From: Pelobates cultripes
Taxonomy: Eukaryota; Chordata; Amphibia; Anura; Pelobatidae
Assembly (NCBI GenBank): GCA_933207985.1
Contig: OW240921.1
Span: 393,841 to 457,840, forward strand
DNA length: 64,000 bases
Direction of reading: 5' to 3'
Shown here: positions 1-11,388 of the stretch, one piece after another
How positions within the stretch are numbered: the first letter of the stretch is position 1
How the letters are laid out: every line of letters starts with the position of its first letter
The notes under the pieces: model-generated
The model's input: only the letters and a program-made list of their open reading frames with translations
Told to the model about the DNA's origin: nothing
Databases searched by the model: none
Made by a program: the position numbers and the translations under genes

Positions 1-449
1 GCTGTCAAACTACCCCTGGATGGTAGTGGGTAGATGGGTAACCTATTAGAGATATTGTTGTTTTTGCCCTCTCACGTGTCGGTCTCGTGGTGATTAGGGT
101 TACACACACCCTATGATTATTTTAGGTAGGTGGGAAGCGGGGGGAACTGGGATCTGGCAATTAAGTGTCACTGCCATTATCTGCACAATATTACACCCGA
201 AGGTGTTTGGGCACCCAAGCAATAGAGGGGACGGGAACATAATGTGTACAGAATATTCAAATAACCAAGCTGTTGGATAAACAATACCAGTCCTGTAGAC
301 AGCTATTCGTCGGTGATCGTGAAAAGTCAATAGACGAATAGTCGGGTATCATCTTGGTGGTGTAAGTCCCTCATAGTTAATCTTTAGGAACTGGTGCCTT
401 GTGTCGGTCTAGCGTTGTGTTGTCCCACAATCTTCCATTCTGGACGGAT
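1..449. other. No recognised gene; flank of an L1-like ORF1 relic
   Basis: I see no supported coding region here. The stretch lies directly downstream, in minus-strand sense, of the L1-like ORF1 relic, so it may be the spacer between ORF1 and ORF2 of that LINE. No ORF2 sequence is recognisable before the window edge. Confidence 0.3.
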
Positions 450-1369
450 TCACTGTGGGGAGGTGCCTGGAGGTTTAGCCGTGCCTTGGGGGTCCCATAG
501 GCCCCATTCCTTCAGGACTGTAAGTCCGTGATCCGGATCAGCTAACACGTGTAGTTTGCCATTACGCCATACCAGTATCTTTGTGGGGAATCCCCATCTA
601 TAAGCCAGCTTGTGATTGCGCAGTGTTTTCGTAACTGTAGAGAAGTCTCTGCATCGGGCCATAGTTAAGGCCGATAAATCTGCATACAATGCTATACCTT
701 CATACGGGGCCGGTAAGTTGTTCGTTGCCCTCGCCGCTTGGAGGAGGGTATCTTTAGATTTAAAATAGTTAAAGCGGGCGATAACATCGCGTGGGATGTC
801 TGGAGCTAGGAGCGGTGGCTTTGGTAGTCGTGCACTCTATCGATCTCCCATGCATTGCCACTGACAGTAGGGGCCAACACTGCACACATGGTTGTGATGT
901 AGCTGTAGAGTTTTTCAGGCAGGACAGATTCCGCTATCCCTCGGAACCTCACATTGTTCCTTCGCGACCTGTCCTCCATGTCTGCCATTTTCTGCCACAG
1001 CTTCGCATTATCAGCTTCCAGTGCTTGGAGTTTGTCGGCCGCTGCGTTATGGGCTGAGCATAGTTCCTCCGTTTTTTGCTCCAGGTGGTCAGTGCGATCT
1101 CCCAGCTCCGCAATTTCTTGGTGTATTCCAGAAATAATTGTGGTAAAGTCCTCTCTGATCGTTGATCTCAGGTCCTGGAGCATAGTCTTGATATATAATT
1201 TAGTGATGTTCCCCTCTAGTTCAGGGTCTGGGACCTGGTCGAGATCTGTCGAACTTTCTAAGGCCTGGGCGGGAATCTCCGTACCAGCACCATCTTGGAT
1301 CATTTTGTGACGGTCCTTCATTGTTTGTCTGGACGGGTCTGTGAGCTTTGTTTGTTTCGAAGGAGACAT
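450..1369 (-). pseudogene. L1/Tx1-like LINE ORF1 (Transposase_22-type RNA-binding protein), frameshifted
   Basis: The minus-strand reading starts at a Met at 1369 (MSPSKQTKL). It runs through a charged, heptad-like coiled-coil region (about residues 60-130) into the RRM-like segment with EDRSRRNNVRFRGIAES, typical of vertebrate L1 ORF1. The frame breaks near 806. The continuation in another frame reads PDIPRDVIARFNYFKSKD, then LYADLSALTMA and LAYRWGFPTKILV, which is the conserved C-terminal domain of L1 ORF1. In the family this protein trimerises and coats LINE RNA. Because of the frameshift and the lack of a partner ORF2 I call it a dead copy. Confidence 0.85.
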
Positions 1370-2224
1370 CTCCGTAATAGGTACAGTCCCCTGTACTCGC
1401 CTTCCGATTAGGAATTCTTTTTTTTTATATTTTCGTGCGTTATTGGGTGCTTTATGGCTCGTTATGGAGCGGAGCTCTTACTCCATGCATCCGTTCAGGC
1501 CGGAAGTTGGACACACCCCCCGCTTTGACATTATTAGTTTTCTCTGTGTGTTTTACTATCATTACATATTCATCACGCTGTGGATGATGATAATGTATTG
1601 GACTGTGTCCCTGAATATTCTGCCACTTCAAGACTCTAGTGCACATCTGAAGACTGTTGCCAGTAATGTATTACTATTTTTTTTCATGATTTGCACTGAC
1701 AGTTACCCAATTGTTTTCTGTAAGTTTTAAACCACATATTCTATATATTTAGTTTTACGAGCTAGGCACCACCTGTTTTTTTTTTTTATCTTCTAATTTA
1801 GTTTGAGTTAAGGGGACTCAAACAACAGAGTTTGCTGTCTGAATAGTTAGCGCTGTATCACTAATATTTGTGTTTTCTATCATAGAACATACCTGTGCTC
1901 CTGCAAAAGCCTTTATTGACCATCTACCTCATATCCCCTGACAAGGATTGTGTTGTCAGAAGCAAATACATGAGAGCTAATAGATAGCTCCTGTTTTGTG
2001 AGTATATTTTCAATCATTTTATTTCCCTGCTTTTAACGCATACAATATTACACTATTTATTTTTTTCTGTTGCTTATTTTCATTTCATATTATGAATTTT
2101 AAGTTGGTGAAAATATCGGGCCCCTTTCATATACCTCAAAAAGACTCTTTGCAAAATTAACCTCAAAATTGACTTGATAAGCTATCTTGTTCGTATAAAT
2201 TATTATACTACCTTTGACATTTAA
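1370..2224. other. AT-rich non-coding stretch, possibly 5' UTR of the ORF1-bearing LINE
   Basis: No supported gene. The sequence is AT-rich with several T runs and no tandem structure. Its position just upstream of the minus-strand ORF1 start makes a LINE 5' UTR plausible for its left part, but nothing in the sequence proves it. Confidence 0.3.
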
Positions 2225-2819
2225 AACATGTGATGAACAGAACTTTGTCAATGGCTCCTGGAGGGGCCTGCTTGCCAGCCTCCTGCCCCAGGACTATGGC
2301 CCCTGTAATTGACCCGGACCCACCTACTTTAAAAAAGCCCTGTACTTGTGTGGTTCAGTATATGTGGTTCTCCGAATGGATTATATTCATGTTGGTTGTA
2401 TGTGCAAACACATGGTGGCGGCCATTTCAGCCCTCACACGTGTCAAGTGGTGTCAGGTTGTCGAGAACTGTAACTCAGACACTCAATGACCACAAGCCTG
2501 AAAGGACTCTCGTTTGGTAGACTTGTAACCTGGAGTGAGGAGCACCGAATACACTTACACATGAAGACTTACAGTTACTAGTGTTATGTAGTTTTGTACT
2601 CCCAAAAGAGACCGACCGTTAGCCCTGGTTTCCTGGAACTGTTTTTGGCAAAGGACCATGTGCACGTGTAACGGATCACCTGGCACCCCAACTGGGTACC
2701 TCGTTGAAGGATGCTCCTAGCGCTTACAGAGGGCTCCAAGCGCTCCGTCAGACACCACAACCACCACAGATCCCACGAATGCATTTATGCATTTTTATAA
2801 CTTTATGTTTTTTCATCCC

Positions 2820-3355
2820 CCTGGAACTCACACTGCCGCTGGGGAGGAAGGACGGCACCTTCAGCTCCCTGGAACTCACACTGTCACTGGGGAGGAAGGA
2901 CGGCACCTTCGGCTCCCTGTAACTAACAATTCCGCTGGGGAGGAAGGATGACACCTTCGACTCCGTGGAACACACACTGCGGCTGGGGAGGAAGGACAAC
3001 ACCTTCGGCTCCCTGTAACTCCCACTGCCGCTGGGGAGGAAGGACGACACCTTCGGCTCCCTGTAACTCACACTGCCGCTGGGGAGGAAGGACGACACCT
3101 TCGGCTCCCTGTAACTCACACTGCCGCTGGGGAAAAAAGGACAACACCTTCGGCTCCCTGTAACTCACACTTCCGCTGGGGAGGAAGGACGGCACCTTCG
3201 GCTCCCTGGAACTCACACTGCCGCTGGGGAGGAAGGACGACACCTTCGGCTCCCTGGAACTCACACTGCCGCTGGGGAGGAAGGACAACACCTTTGGCTC
3301 CCTGGGACTCACACTGCCACTGGGGAGGAAGGACGACACCTTCAGCTCCCTGGGG
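2820..3355. repeat. 48-bp minisatellite inside the gag-like ORF
   Basis: About eleven tandem copies of a 48-bp unit containing CTCACACTGCCGCTGGGGAG. The unit length is divisible by three, so each copy adds 16 residues (GAEGVVLPPQRQCEFQ-type) to the minus-strand ORF. An A-run insertion near 3131-3137 shifts the frame partway through the array. Confidence 0.9.
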
Positions 3356-3601
3356 CGCAAACCTCCGCTGGAGATTGGGTGTCCATATCCTCAACCTCCA
3401 CAGTTTTTGCTCAAAGACCATTGCCGCATGGTTCTCAGCACTCAACTGGTGCATTACTTGGAAGACCACCTTGTTCGAAGGGTCTGGGCCATACCAGACC
3501 AACCGCCTCTTTACCTCCTCAAGGTAAGCGTCGCCCTCATAGCGACGTATCAGGTTGAGGTGCTCTTCGCAGGGTTCTATCCAGGGTCTTGCTCGCTCCA
3601 T
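3116..3601 (-). pseudogene. Gag-like protein fragment of LTR retrotransposon
   Basis: Minus-strand ORF from a Met at 3601. The first 85 or so residues (PWIEPCEEHLNLIRRYEGDA, KRRLVWYGPDPSNKV) look like a unique retroelement protein sequence. The rest is the 16-residue minisatellite repeat. The start lies 117 bp from the 5' LTR edge, where a gag start is expected. There is no zinc knuckle and the frame is lost in the array, so I call it a decayed gag. The family assignment (Gypsy-like) rests on the LTR context, not on a conserved domain. Confidence 0.55.
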
Positions 3602-3699
3602 GCTGTTGTAGATAGGGACACTGCGCAGTGGCTAGCGTTAACCTCTCATACGATACCAGTCAGTGTCTCCAGGATGCTGCTCCTTGCACTAGGACGCCG

Positions 3700-3716
3700 T
3701 CCCACCGCTGCCACCA
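3700..3716 (-). promoter_or_regulatory. Putative tRNA primer binding site
   Basis: On the minus strand the LTR ends ...GATCCGTTACA and, after one T, is followed by TGGTGGCAGCGGTGGGA. A TGG-starting, GC-rich stretch immediately inside the 5' LTR is the usual position of a reverse-transcription primer binding site. I cannot name the tRNA. Confidence 0.5.
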
Positions 3717-5452
3717 ATGTAACGGATCACCTGGCACCCCGACTGGGTACCTCCGTTGAAGGATGCTTCTAGCGCTTACAGAAGGCTCCAAGCGCTCCAT
3801 CAGACACCACAACCACTGCAGACCCCACAAACCGCCGCAGCTTGGTTGGGGTCTCGCCGTCTTCTACCCACCCTGGACCTACGACAAGGCTCCAGGTTCC
3901 AGTGGGTGAACCTCTCCTCCAAGAGAGTGAAGCAGGAACAAGCTCTTAAAAGAGCCTAGTAGTGATTAGCTAAGGGAGTATGCAGAGCATAGCAATCCCT
4001 TGTAGCAAAATAGCAATTCCCCCAATAAGAGACAGGACTCTAGATTGAGGGTGAAGAAAAACTCTAGCTTTTAATGACAGGTACTCTCCTTTTATGCAGT
4101 GCTCCCATGCAAGGGAGATGCCCACAGACAATTAGACATTAACCAATCAGACAATGGTTACAACCCACAGATTCCCTCCCCTCTGCTTGGGAGATAATTT
4201 AGTTTCTTACTGTATCTACTCAATTATCTCCAAGCTAAAATTTATACTTTTTATGCATTTTTATAACTTTATGATTTTTCATCCTACATGAATAAAACAA
4301 TTTTTATGAACAACACAACTTGGGGACAAACATATTCAAAATTCATGCAAATCCGTTCAGTGGTTCCAGAGATATTGAAAAGTCTCGTTGGACCAACCGG
4401 ACGCCTGTTTGGATGCCCAAAACAGTTCCACAGATTCAGGTTGTGCGGTCGGTCTATTTCTGCCTTGAAAAATAACAAAGTCCTATCCGAAGGCGGCGGT
4501 TGAATAGTCGAACGCACTTCGACTTCTGTCGAAGTAAAACGGGGTTACGTTTCTGCGGTGTTCATTAGTTGAGTGGCAGTCTATTTTACACAAAAAAGAT
4601 GACAAAGTCCCATTCGAACGTGTGTTCGAATCTTCAAATAGGACTTAGTATCCAGCCGCAGTGTCGAAGGGTAGGGGAAGGTACAGGTCAGCGGTGTTCG
4701 TTCAAATGTCTGGCTGATTTCCGTTCCAGGGATTTTACGGCACATACCGCTGACTGCGTTAGACTGCATTAAAATGGCCGCCGCCACGTGTTCGGTTTTC
4801 AAATGGCGGCCACTTTGACGACTTTGGCACTGTGACTTTCATGAAAATCCCAAACCCCTGAACCGATCTGTGTGATTTATGGATATGTTGGTCACCCAGA
4901 TCAGGGCTATCAGGGGATGTGACTTTTGTGGGGTTTTCATGTGTTTTGGAGTTTGTTTAATTGTATGTTTTTGTATATGTTTGTGTATTCAAGTGAAAAT
5001 CTCTCAGTCACAGGGAAGGAGTATGTGGAATGTTTGCTTTGTAACAGTCTCCTCTCAGGTCCAGTGGAGAATGCCCCCTGAAATATGTATGAGGAAACCC
5101 TTTGCATTGGGGCCTGACATAAAAGGCCGTGTGTGACTCCCATTAAACAGAACGCTTTACCCATTCATGAAGTCTAGGCTCATGTTTGAGGGATTGGAGA
5201 GCTATAATCACTGGTGCTTTTTGGATTTCTGTACCTACTATACTCCCAGGCTTAGGAGAGGTCTTCTCAATGGGAGCTGGATCTAGGAGTTTGGTCCAGG
5301 GTAAGAAGGGACATCAAGACCCCAGCCAAGCTGCGGAGGCTAAGGGGCTGTGGTGGTTATGGTGTCTGGTGGAGTGCTTATAGTACTCAGTGATTCTGGG
5401 AAGCAGTGATTGGTGGAGGTACCCAGTCGGGGTGCCAGGCAGTCCGTCATAA

Positions 5453-5647
5453 TACTAAGTACTATCAACACTGCATTGTTATCTGCTGCAACCTGTTTTT
5501 TTGTTTTCCTAGTTAGTACACTTCTCTTAGATTGTTAGTGTATACAAGTTTCAGTGTTTGCTGCCCTCTAGAGTCAATGGTGTATCTACTAGTGATAGGT
5601 TATGGAAAATTATAGGTAGGTGATGGTCAGTGACAGAAAGTGATATA
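5453..5647. other. Short intergenic stretch
   Basis: No supported feature between the end of the family-A LTR and the mariner relic. Confidence 0.3.
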
Positions 5648-6247
5648 CGAGGTCTGTCCAGAAAGTATTCAGCTATGTAATATGAAAAATAGAGATATTT
5701 ATTGAGCAAGATACAAGAAACATTCTACATAGGACACTGATGCCTCAGTCCCCTTCAAAGCAGGCACATTGGAACCTCACACAGTTCCCGCAGCATCTCT
5801 TACATTGTTCAAAACACTCTGCAAAATCATTTGTTGGAATCACCATCAGCTGCCCATATTTACCTTAATCTCATCGACCATCTCAAATCTCTTCCCCTAT
5901 TTAAAAGTGATGTTGGTTTTGGGAAAAGCCAGAAATCGTTGGGTGCCAAATCTTTCAACAGATTTTTGACCATCTTTGAAGATGTGTCTCACTTTTATTT
6001 GCGCTGCACTCATTACATCGTCCCCGAATGCCTTCTGAATAATCCAAATTTGATGCAGATTTGTTGCTCTACTTCACTCAGTTCTTTTATTTGTGACAGC
6101 CACACTCAATGGCATCTAGACTAATACAGCAAAGTTGTCATTGTTTTCACATTCCAGTCCACTCTCCTTGCTGCCAGGTTACATTAATGTTTAGCAAAGC
6201 ATTTTAGTTATATTAAAAATGGGTGGACTTTTTCTGGACAGACCTCG
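5648..6247 (-). mobile_element. Deleted mariner-type DNA transposon (600 bp)
   Basis: Terminal inverted repeats CGAGGTCTGTCCAGAAA lie at both ends and are flanked by TA on each side (5646-5647 and 6248-6249), the Tc1/mariner target duplication. The minus strand retains broken N-terminal transposase sequence (AFGDDVMSAAQIKV, HIFKDGQKSVERF) and then C-terminal sequence like AECFEQCKRC. The middle, with the DDD catalytic core, is missing, and stops interrupt the rest. It is an internally deleted, non-autonomous relic of a mariner family common in fish and amphibians. Confidence 0.8.
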
Positions 6248-6249
6248 TA

Positions 6250-6539
6250 TGCTCCATATTGGCCAATGCTGCTCTCTGCCCTCTCACAATTTAAACTCCA
6301 TCTCCTCACAGATGAGGGTAAAGAGTAAATTTGTAAATAGTCATCTACACCCATGATTAGTTATTTTGCCCTGCTCTTATACTGCCCTTATACAAATCAT
6401 CAAGATGTCTATGTGGACGTAGGCTTGTGCAAGGTGCTGAAAGTCATGCAATGGCGTCACATGACATTACCTTTAATTCCAAGCTGGATCTACCCATCCA
6501 CCATTCTAGGGGAGACCTAACAGGACCTCTGTGAAAAAA
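6250..6539. other. Intergenic, nothing recognised
   Basis: No gene, tandem array or transposon terminus is recognisable in this interval. Confidence 0.3.
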
Positions 6540-7215
6540 CTACCCCAGTTATTTTGGTACTTTTCCTGTTTGGTAAATACAACTACCGAACACCGACCAC
6601 CCCCTGCTCATTCACTTAAAAAAAAAAAACGCCAATTAAGTGCTCTCTCTGTGTGGCGGGCCATCTTGTTCGCACGAAAGGAGACAGTGGTACTTGGTCC
6701 TCGAGTGTCTGGAACCAAAATCAGACACTCAACACCCGAATGCCGGTCAAACTACACGAACGCCTGCTTCCTTTCACCAACCAGCCAGGAGAGCACTATT
6801 CGGTAGATTTGTTCCCACGAACTAGGGGAACAAACGCTACCTATGAGCTAGGGGAACATTTATTCGTTTTTTGCACTTTGCAATCAAATTACAAGACCTC
6901 CATGTAACTCTTGAACCCCTGAACCAATCTGGGTGATTTTTGAAGATGTTGGTCCCCAGATCAGGGCTATCAGGGAATATGACTTTTGTGGGGTTCCCAT
7001 GGAGTTTGAGGTACTTTCTGAGTTTTAGGGAAATATATGTTTTTGTGTTGGGAGATAATTGAGTTCAGTAAATTGCTTGACTCAATTATCTTCCCAGTAC
7101 AGGGGACGAATAATGTGATTGTCAGTGGGCGTGTCCTGGACCTGAGAGCCAATGTACTTGCAGAATGTATTTTGTCACTGTCCCCTCTCAAGTCCAGTGG
7201 GGAATGCCCCTGGAA
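6540..7215 (+). mobile_element. LTR fragment (family A-like), plus orientation
   Basis: Shares blocks with the other family-A LTRs: CTGAACCAATCTGGGTGATTT, CAGATCAGGGCTATCAGG, and the GGAGATAATTGAGTT...CTCAATTATCT stem-like pair. It is interrupted at 7216 by the fold-back element. The sequence after 9506 resembles the LTR only for a few tens of bases, so the 3' part is lost or diverged. Confidence 0.6.
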
Positions 7216-7409
7216 TAGGCACGTGCATGGGGAAAACGTTTGGTTCGGTTCGACATTCCAAAATTCTGGATTTTCAAACTTTGGGACTTCGGCAATTTGG
7301 CACTTCAATACTTTCAGCCAAATTGACTAATACTAAGTAAAAATTACTTAGTATTAGTAAATTTTGCCCCTATTCGCTATACCTGTGGCTGGTCACTTTA
7401 AAAAAAACA

Positions 7410-7870
7410 AAAAACCTATTGCCCCCCCGACCCCCACCCCTGAGCGGTGGGTGGGGGCCCTAAAGTAATATGATGGGGGAAACCTATTGTCCTCCCCCCT
7501 GGCTCCCACCCCTGAGCTGCGGGTGGGGGCCCTAAATTGGAATAATGTCCTCCCCCCTGGCCCCCACCCCTGAGCGGCGGGTGGGGGCCCTAAAAAAAAT
7601 GCCCCCCCAGGTGACTTGGGGTCCCCAAACCCCTAGTCACCCCCTCCCCCCCCAAAAAAATTATCCCCTTACCCTTAACATGATGGGGGAACCTATTGTC
7701 CTCCCCCCTGGCTCCCACCCCTGAGCTGCGGGTGGGGGCCCTAAATTAGAATAATGTCCTCCCCCCTGGCCCCCACCCTTGAGCGGTGGGTGGGGGTCCC
7801 AAAACCCCTAGTCCCCCTCCACCCCCCAAAAAAATTATCCCCCTACTTACCCCCCTCACCCTAAAAATAA
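7410..7870. repeat. C-rich tandem units of the left fold-back arm
   Basis: Repeated units of the type CCCCCACCCCTGAGCGGTGGG followed by TGGGGGCCCTAAA, with CCTATTGTCCTCCCCCC spacers. They are the inverse counterparts of the G-rich units in the right arm. The C runs (G runs on the minus strand) could form G-quadruplexes. Confidence 0.8.
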
Positions 7871-8089
7871 TGAGGGGGGGACCTTTAACTAAGTACCTGT
7901 AAAAAAATAAATAAAACTTACCATTCAATGTTTTCTTTTTTCTAAAATCTTTGTTTTTTCAGCCCCAAAAAAGGCCAAATAAAAAACCATAATAACCGAC
8001 GCAATTATATCTATATATATAAAAAAAAAAAAAACGAGCGCAAAAAAAATAATCCATCTTCACCCATGGAGGGCTCCACGCAGACTGAG

Positions 8090-8340
8090 CTCTGCAGGGC
8101 GGGGGAAGGCTTATAAAGCCTTGTCCCGCCCTGCAATTAGGCTCAGAGCACTCTGATTGGTGGGTTTAAGCCATCCAATCAGAGTGCTCTGACAGGTAAA
8201 TGAAGAGACTAACAGGTAAGTATCTACATTTACCTGTCACAGCACTCTGATTGGTTGGTTTGAAATCCAGTGCTCTGTGTCATTTTACACAGCGTGGGAA
8301 AGTTCTTTGGAATTTTCCCACGCTGTGTAATTTGACTCAT
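8090..8340. repeat. Nested palindromes at the fold-back centre
   Basis: Several separate stems: AAGGCTTATAAAGCCTT (8107-8123), GAGCACTCTGATTGG paired with CCAATCAGAGTGCTC (8146-8190), and ACACAGCGTGGGAAA paired with TTTCCCACGCTGTGT (8287-8328). These suggest further hairpins within the larger palindrome. Confidence 0.75.
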
Positions 8341-8379
8341 AACACTCAAATGGTAAGTTTTTTTTTAGTTTTTTTTTAC

Positions 8380-8960
8380 AGGTACTTATTTTTAGGGTGA
8401 GGGGAGTAAGTAGGGGGATAATGTTTTTGGGGTGGGGGAGGGGGTGACTAGGGGTTTTGGGACCCCTAGTCAACTGGGGGGGCATTTTTTTTAGGGCCCC
8501 CACCTGCCGCTCAGGGGTGGGGGCCAGGGGGAGGACAATAGGTCCCCCCCTTATTAGTATTTAGGGCCCCTACCCACCGCTCAGGGGTGGGGGTCAGGGG
8601 GGAAGGCATAAGGTCCCCCCCTTATTCTAGTTTAGGGCTCCCACCCACCGTTCAAGGGTGGGGGCCAGGGGGGAGGACATTAGGTCCCCCCCTTATTCTT
8701 GTTTAGAGCCCCCACCCACCGCTCAGGGTTGGGGTCCAGGGGGGAAGACATTAGGTCCCCCCCTTATTCTTGTCTAGGGCCCCCACCCGCCGCTCAGGTC
8801 CCCCCCCCTTATTCTTGTTTAGGGCCCCTACCCTCCGCTCAGGGATGGGGGCCAGGGGGAAGGACAATAGGTCCCCCCATCATATTACTTTAGGGCCGCC
8901 GCTCAGGGGTGGTGGCCGGGGGATGCAATAGGTCCCTAATTTTTATTTTATTTTAAATAG
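8380..8960. repeat. G-rich tandem units of the right fold-back arm
   Basis: About six units of roughly 80-85 bp built on TTTAGGGCCCCCACCCACCG, CTCAGGGGTGGGGGCCAGG and GGACAATAGGTCCCCCC. They are inverse to the left-arm units, so this stretch is both tandem and part of the large palindrome. Confidence 0.8.
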
Positions 8961-9312
8961 ACATGCCCCTACTGGCGGTATAGCGAGTAGGGGCATAATT
9001 TACTAATACTAAGTAATCTTTACTTAGTATTAGTAAATTTGGCTGAAAGACCAATTTAGGTCTTTCAGCCTTTTAGTAGATAGCTCCCTAATACCGTGGG
9101 AATTAGGGAGTTATCTACTTATTCATTCCTGTCATTACATTGACTGGCTAAGTAACTAACATTTTATATGAATGTATGTTACTTAATTGTTGTAAGTGTT
9201 GCAAATGCTTACAGCTGAATTCTGGCTATGTTTGTATACTTTTTATTTAAAAATTGTATACAATGTAACATTCTCCTTCTTTCACTGGGTAAGTATATTA
9301 GTACTTAGGCAA

Positions 9313-9440
9313 TATTGTGCTTCGGAACTTCGGAACTTCGGCAACTTCGGAACTTCGGCACTTCAGCACTTCGGCACTTCGGAAATTTGGTAATTTTGGA
9401 ACTTCGGGACCTCGGCAATTCGGACATTCGGAAGTACCCG
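9313..9440. repeat. GGAACTTCGG-type microrepeat near the element end
   Basis: Short units of the form ACTTCGGCACTTCGG are repeated about ten times in the right subterminal region of the fold-back element. Such subterminal repeats are typical of hAT transposase-binding regions. The left end has only a short decayed equivalent. Confidence 0.7.
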
Positions 9441-9513
9441 AATGTCCGAATTGCCCGAAATTTGTCCGAATTCATATTCGGACCGAAACGGATTGCACAT
9501 GTCTACCCTGGAA

Positions 9514-11388
9514 TATGTCAATGTAAATGCTGTACATTGTCAACTGCATGTAAGCCACGCGGTTAACCTGAATAGAGCATTCCTGTTATAACCTTCATCT
9601 AGTTTAGGCTGATTGGGTACCTGTCTACTTTCCTGGGAGAATATACTTAGATGCTGTACTTCGTCTGGAGAAACATTCGAATCAACACCCTAACTGCAAG
9701 CTATAGTCACTCAGGCTCTAGCAGTTTGGGAGAAAATAGTCAAACGGGTACCTGCAATACCAGTGTTCGTTACAACCTCCTCCCTAAAACTAGTTTTACA
9801 GAATCAGGTCAAAACTCTTCTTTCATGACCTGAGCTCTCTGATCCTGTGCTGGTGTTAATCTCATTGAGTACTTTAATACAGCAGTAGATGCACATAGTG
9901 CCATCTATAGAGACCCATGGAAACTAGAGAATTGACATTTACTCTGCAAAAACAGTGCTAGAAGTACATACAGAAGGAGAGGTTTTCAAGCGAGCGAGTT
10001 CACAGACCTCATCCCATGTGACATTAGCAGTTGGGATAGAACAACACAAGCTTTAAAGTAATGCTCTTATATTGTACTCTAAGGAGATTTACCAATAAAA
10101 ATTAATTAGTGTAGCACTGAAAAGAAGGAGATTAATGTAATCCAAAATAGCTGAACTGGAATCTCTCATTCAAGCTGTGGATGTTTAGTAAATGAACCCT
10201 AGAAAATCAAACCTGAACAGACGATTTATTTTATCCACAAACGTCTAGAAAATCAAACCTGAACAGGCGATTTATTTTATCCATTACTGTTTGTAATAAA
10301 GCAAACATTTTGTGTCTCAAAATAAATAATAAAACAAAAAAGTAAAATTTAATTTGTTAAAACACTCCCTTTGTCATTTACAAATAGATATATAAGAACA
10401 GCTGTGTTAATAATAAGAGGATTATCAAAAACTGAATGAAGGTCCAATGCAATATGAGACAGTGGTGGAATTTTTTTTATTTTGCTAAAATAGGAGATTG
10501 TTAATTCATTAAACTGTAAAAAAAAAAAATGGTTTTATAAAAAAAGAAAAATAACAATCTTTGTTTAAAATCATCAGTTTATCCCTTCTAGCACCACACA
10601 GGTAAACAAACAGAATACAACAATGGCTGTTGCCTAATACTGGCTCTGGCCCATCTCCCATAATGCCCAGCCAGCCATTACGATCAACTTCTGGGCTGGC
10701 TAAATGTGATAGGAATTGCTACAATGCTGCAATTCAGGCTTTAGATGGTTCGACATGTCAGGGTGATCAGCAAGATCTTCTAAGAGACGCTGCCCGGCGC
10801 TCCAGGAACAGGCAGGTATAAGAAAGTTACAGTTATCTTTATACACAAATCAAATAAATCTATGCGCCACCTACTGTTCACTTACAAGTAAGACAAACAC
10901 ATTATTATCCATTTTATATTTGTTTACATAAGTAAAGCAGGTATCCCAAAACATGACAATTCAGAGCATACAATTAAATAAATACGGCCAAAATCCAGTT
11001 TCTTATGTCTTAAAAATAAAGTTCTACAATGCTTATTGTTTTCTAACTGTATCTAGTGCAGGTTTCTATTAACTAAACAGTGACTTGCGGTTATTTTTCA
11101 ACCAATCAAGATTAAGACTAAAATAGCTGAATCCGATGATTATTTTCAGCGTAAATTTCATTATTCACAGATATAACTATGTAGTACAAAGACTCCATAA
11201 CAAACTGCATTCTCAAGGTGTAGCTATTTATATTCTTAAAATACACCTTCTAACACAGCACTGGACTGTAAAGTGGAGAGTGGAGATGACATTCGCGTGT
11301 ATATTAATTCAAGTTTAACTTCTTTTCATGAAAGTAAAAACATTTTGGAGTTTGTGAAATACATTTATTAACAACTGAAATTCTGTAT
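9514..11388. other. Mostly unique intergenic sequence
   Basis: No supported gene. AT-rich, with a short near-duplicate (GTCTAGAAAATCAAACCTGA at 10244 and a similar block at about 10200). A GC-richer patch at 10620-10815 may be an old dispersed repeat; I cannot classify it. Confidence 0.35.

Larger units (their letters stand above)
2667..4825 (-). mobile_element. Deleted Gypsy-like LTR retroelement with gag fragment (family C LTRs)
   Basis: The minus-strand order is: 5' LTR (4825 to 3718), a short leader, a gag-like ORF (3601 downward) with a minisatellite, then a 3' LTR remnant (2819 to 2667). Both LTR copies start, on the plus strand, with TGTAACGGATCACCTGGCACC (2667 and 3718). The 3' LTR is internally deleted: it jumps from about 2780 to an internal piece (TGCATTTTTATAACTTTATG, also at about 4254). 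No pol region is present, so the element is non-autonomous or strongly deleted. Confidence 0.65.
2225..5452 (+). mobile_element. LTR (family A), plus orientation, split by an opposed LTR retroelement
   Basis: Two halves of one family-A LTR flank an insertion. The left half (about 2225-2666) carries the conserved CTGGAGGGGCCTGCTTGCCAG block and ends at GGACCATGTGCACG. The right half (about 4826-5452) resumes at GTGACTTTCATGAAAATCCC, contains a TATA-like CATAAAAGGCC near 5108 and CCCATTAAA, and ends near GCCAGGCAGTCCGTCA. In intact copies in this window the two halves are contiguous. The exact right junction is not resolved. Confidence 0.65.
7216..9505. mobile_element. 2.3-kb fold-back, hAT-like non-autonomous element
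   Basis: The ends are TAGGCACGTGC and its near inverse GCACATGTCTA. They are flanked by a perfect 8-bp duplication CCCTGGAA (7208-7215 and 9506-9513), the size made by hAT transposases. The arms are long inverted repeats: TTACTTAGTATTAGTAAATTT and the GCCCCTAYTCGCTATACC block (inverted on the right) occur on both sides, followed inward by C-rich then G-rich tandem units. The centre has nested stems. No transposase ORF is present. Confidence 0.75.

Noticed and set aside
1930..1975. Possible hammerhead-like CTGACAAGGA...TCAGAAGC motif
   Set aside because: Too many core positions differ and no PLE sequence is recognisable around it.
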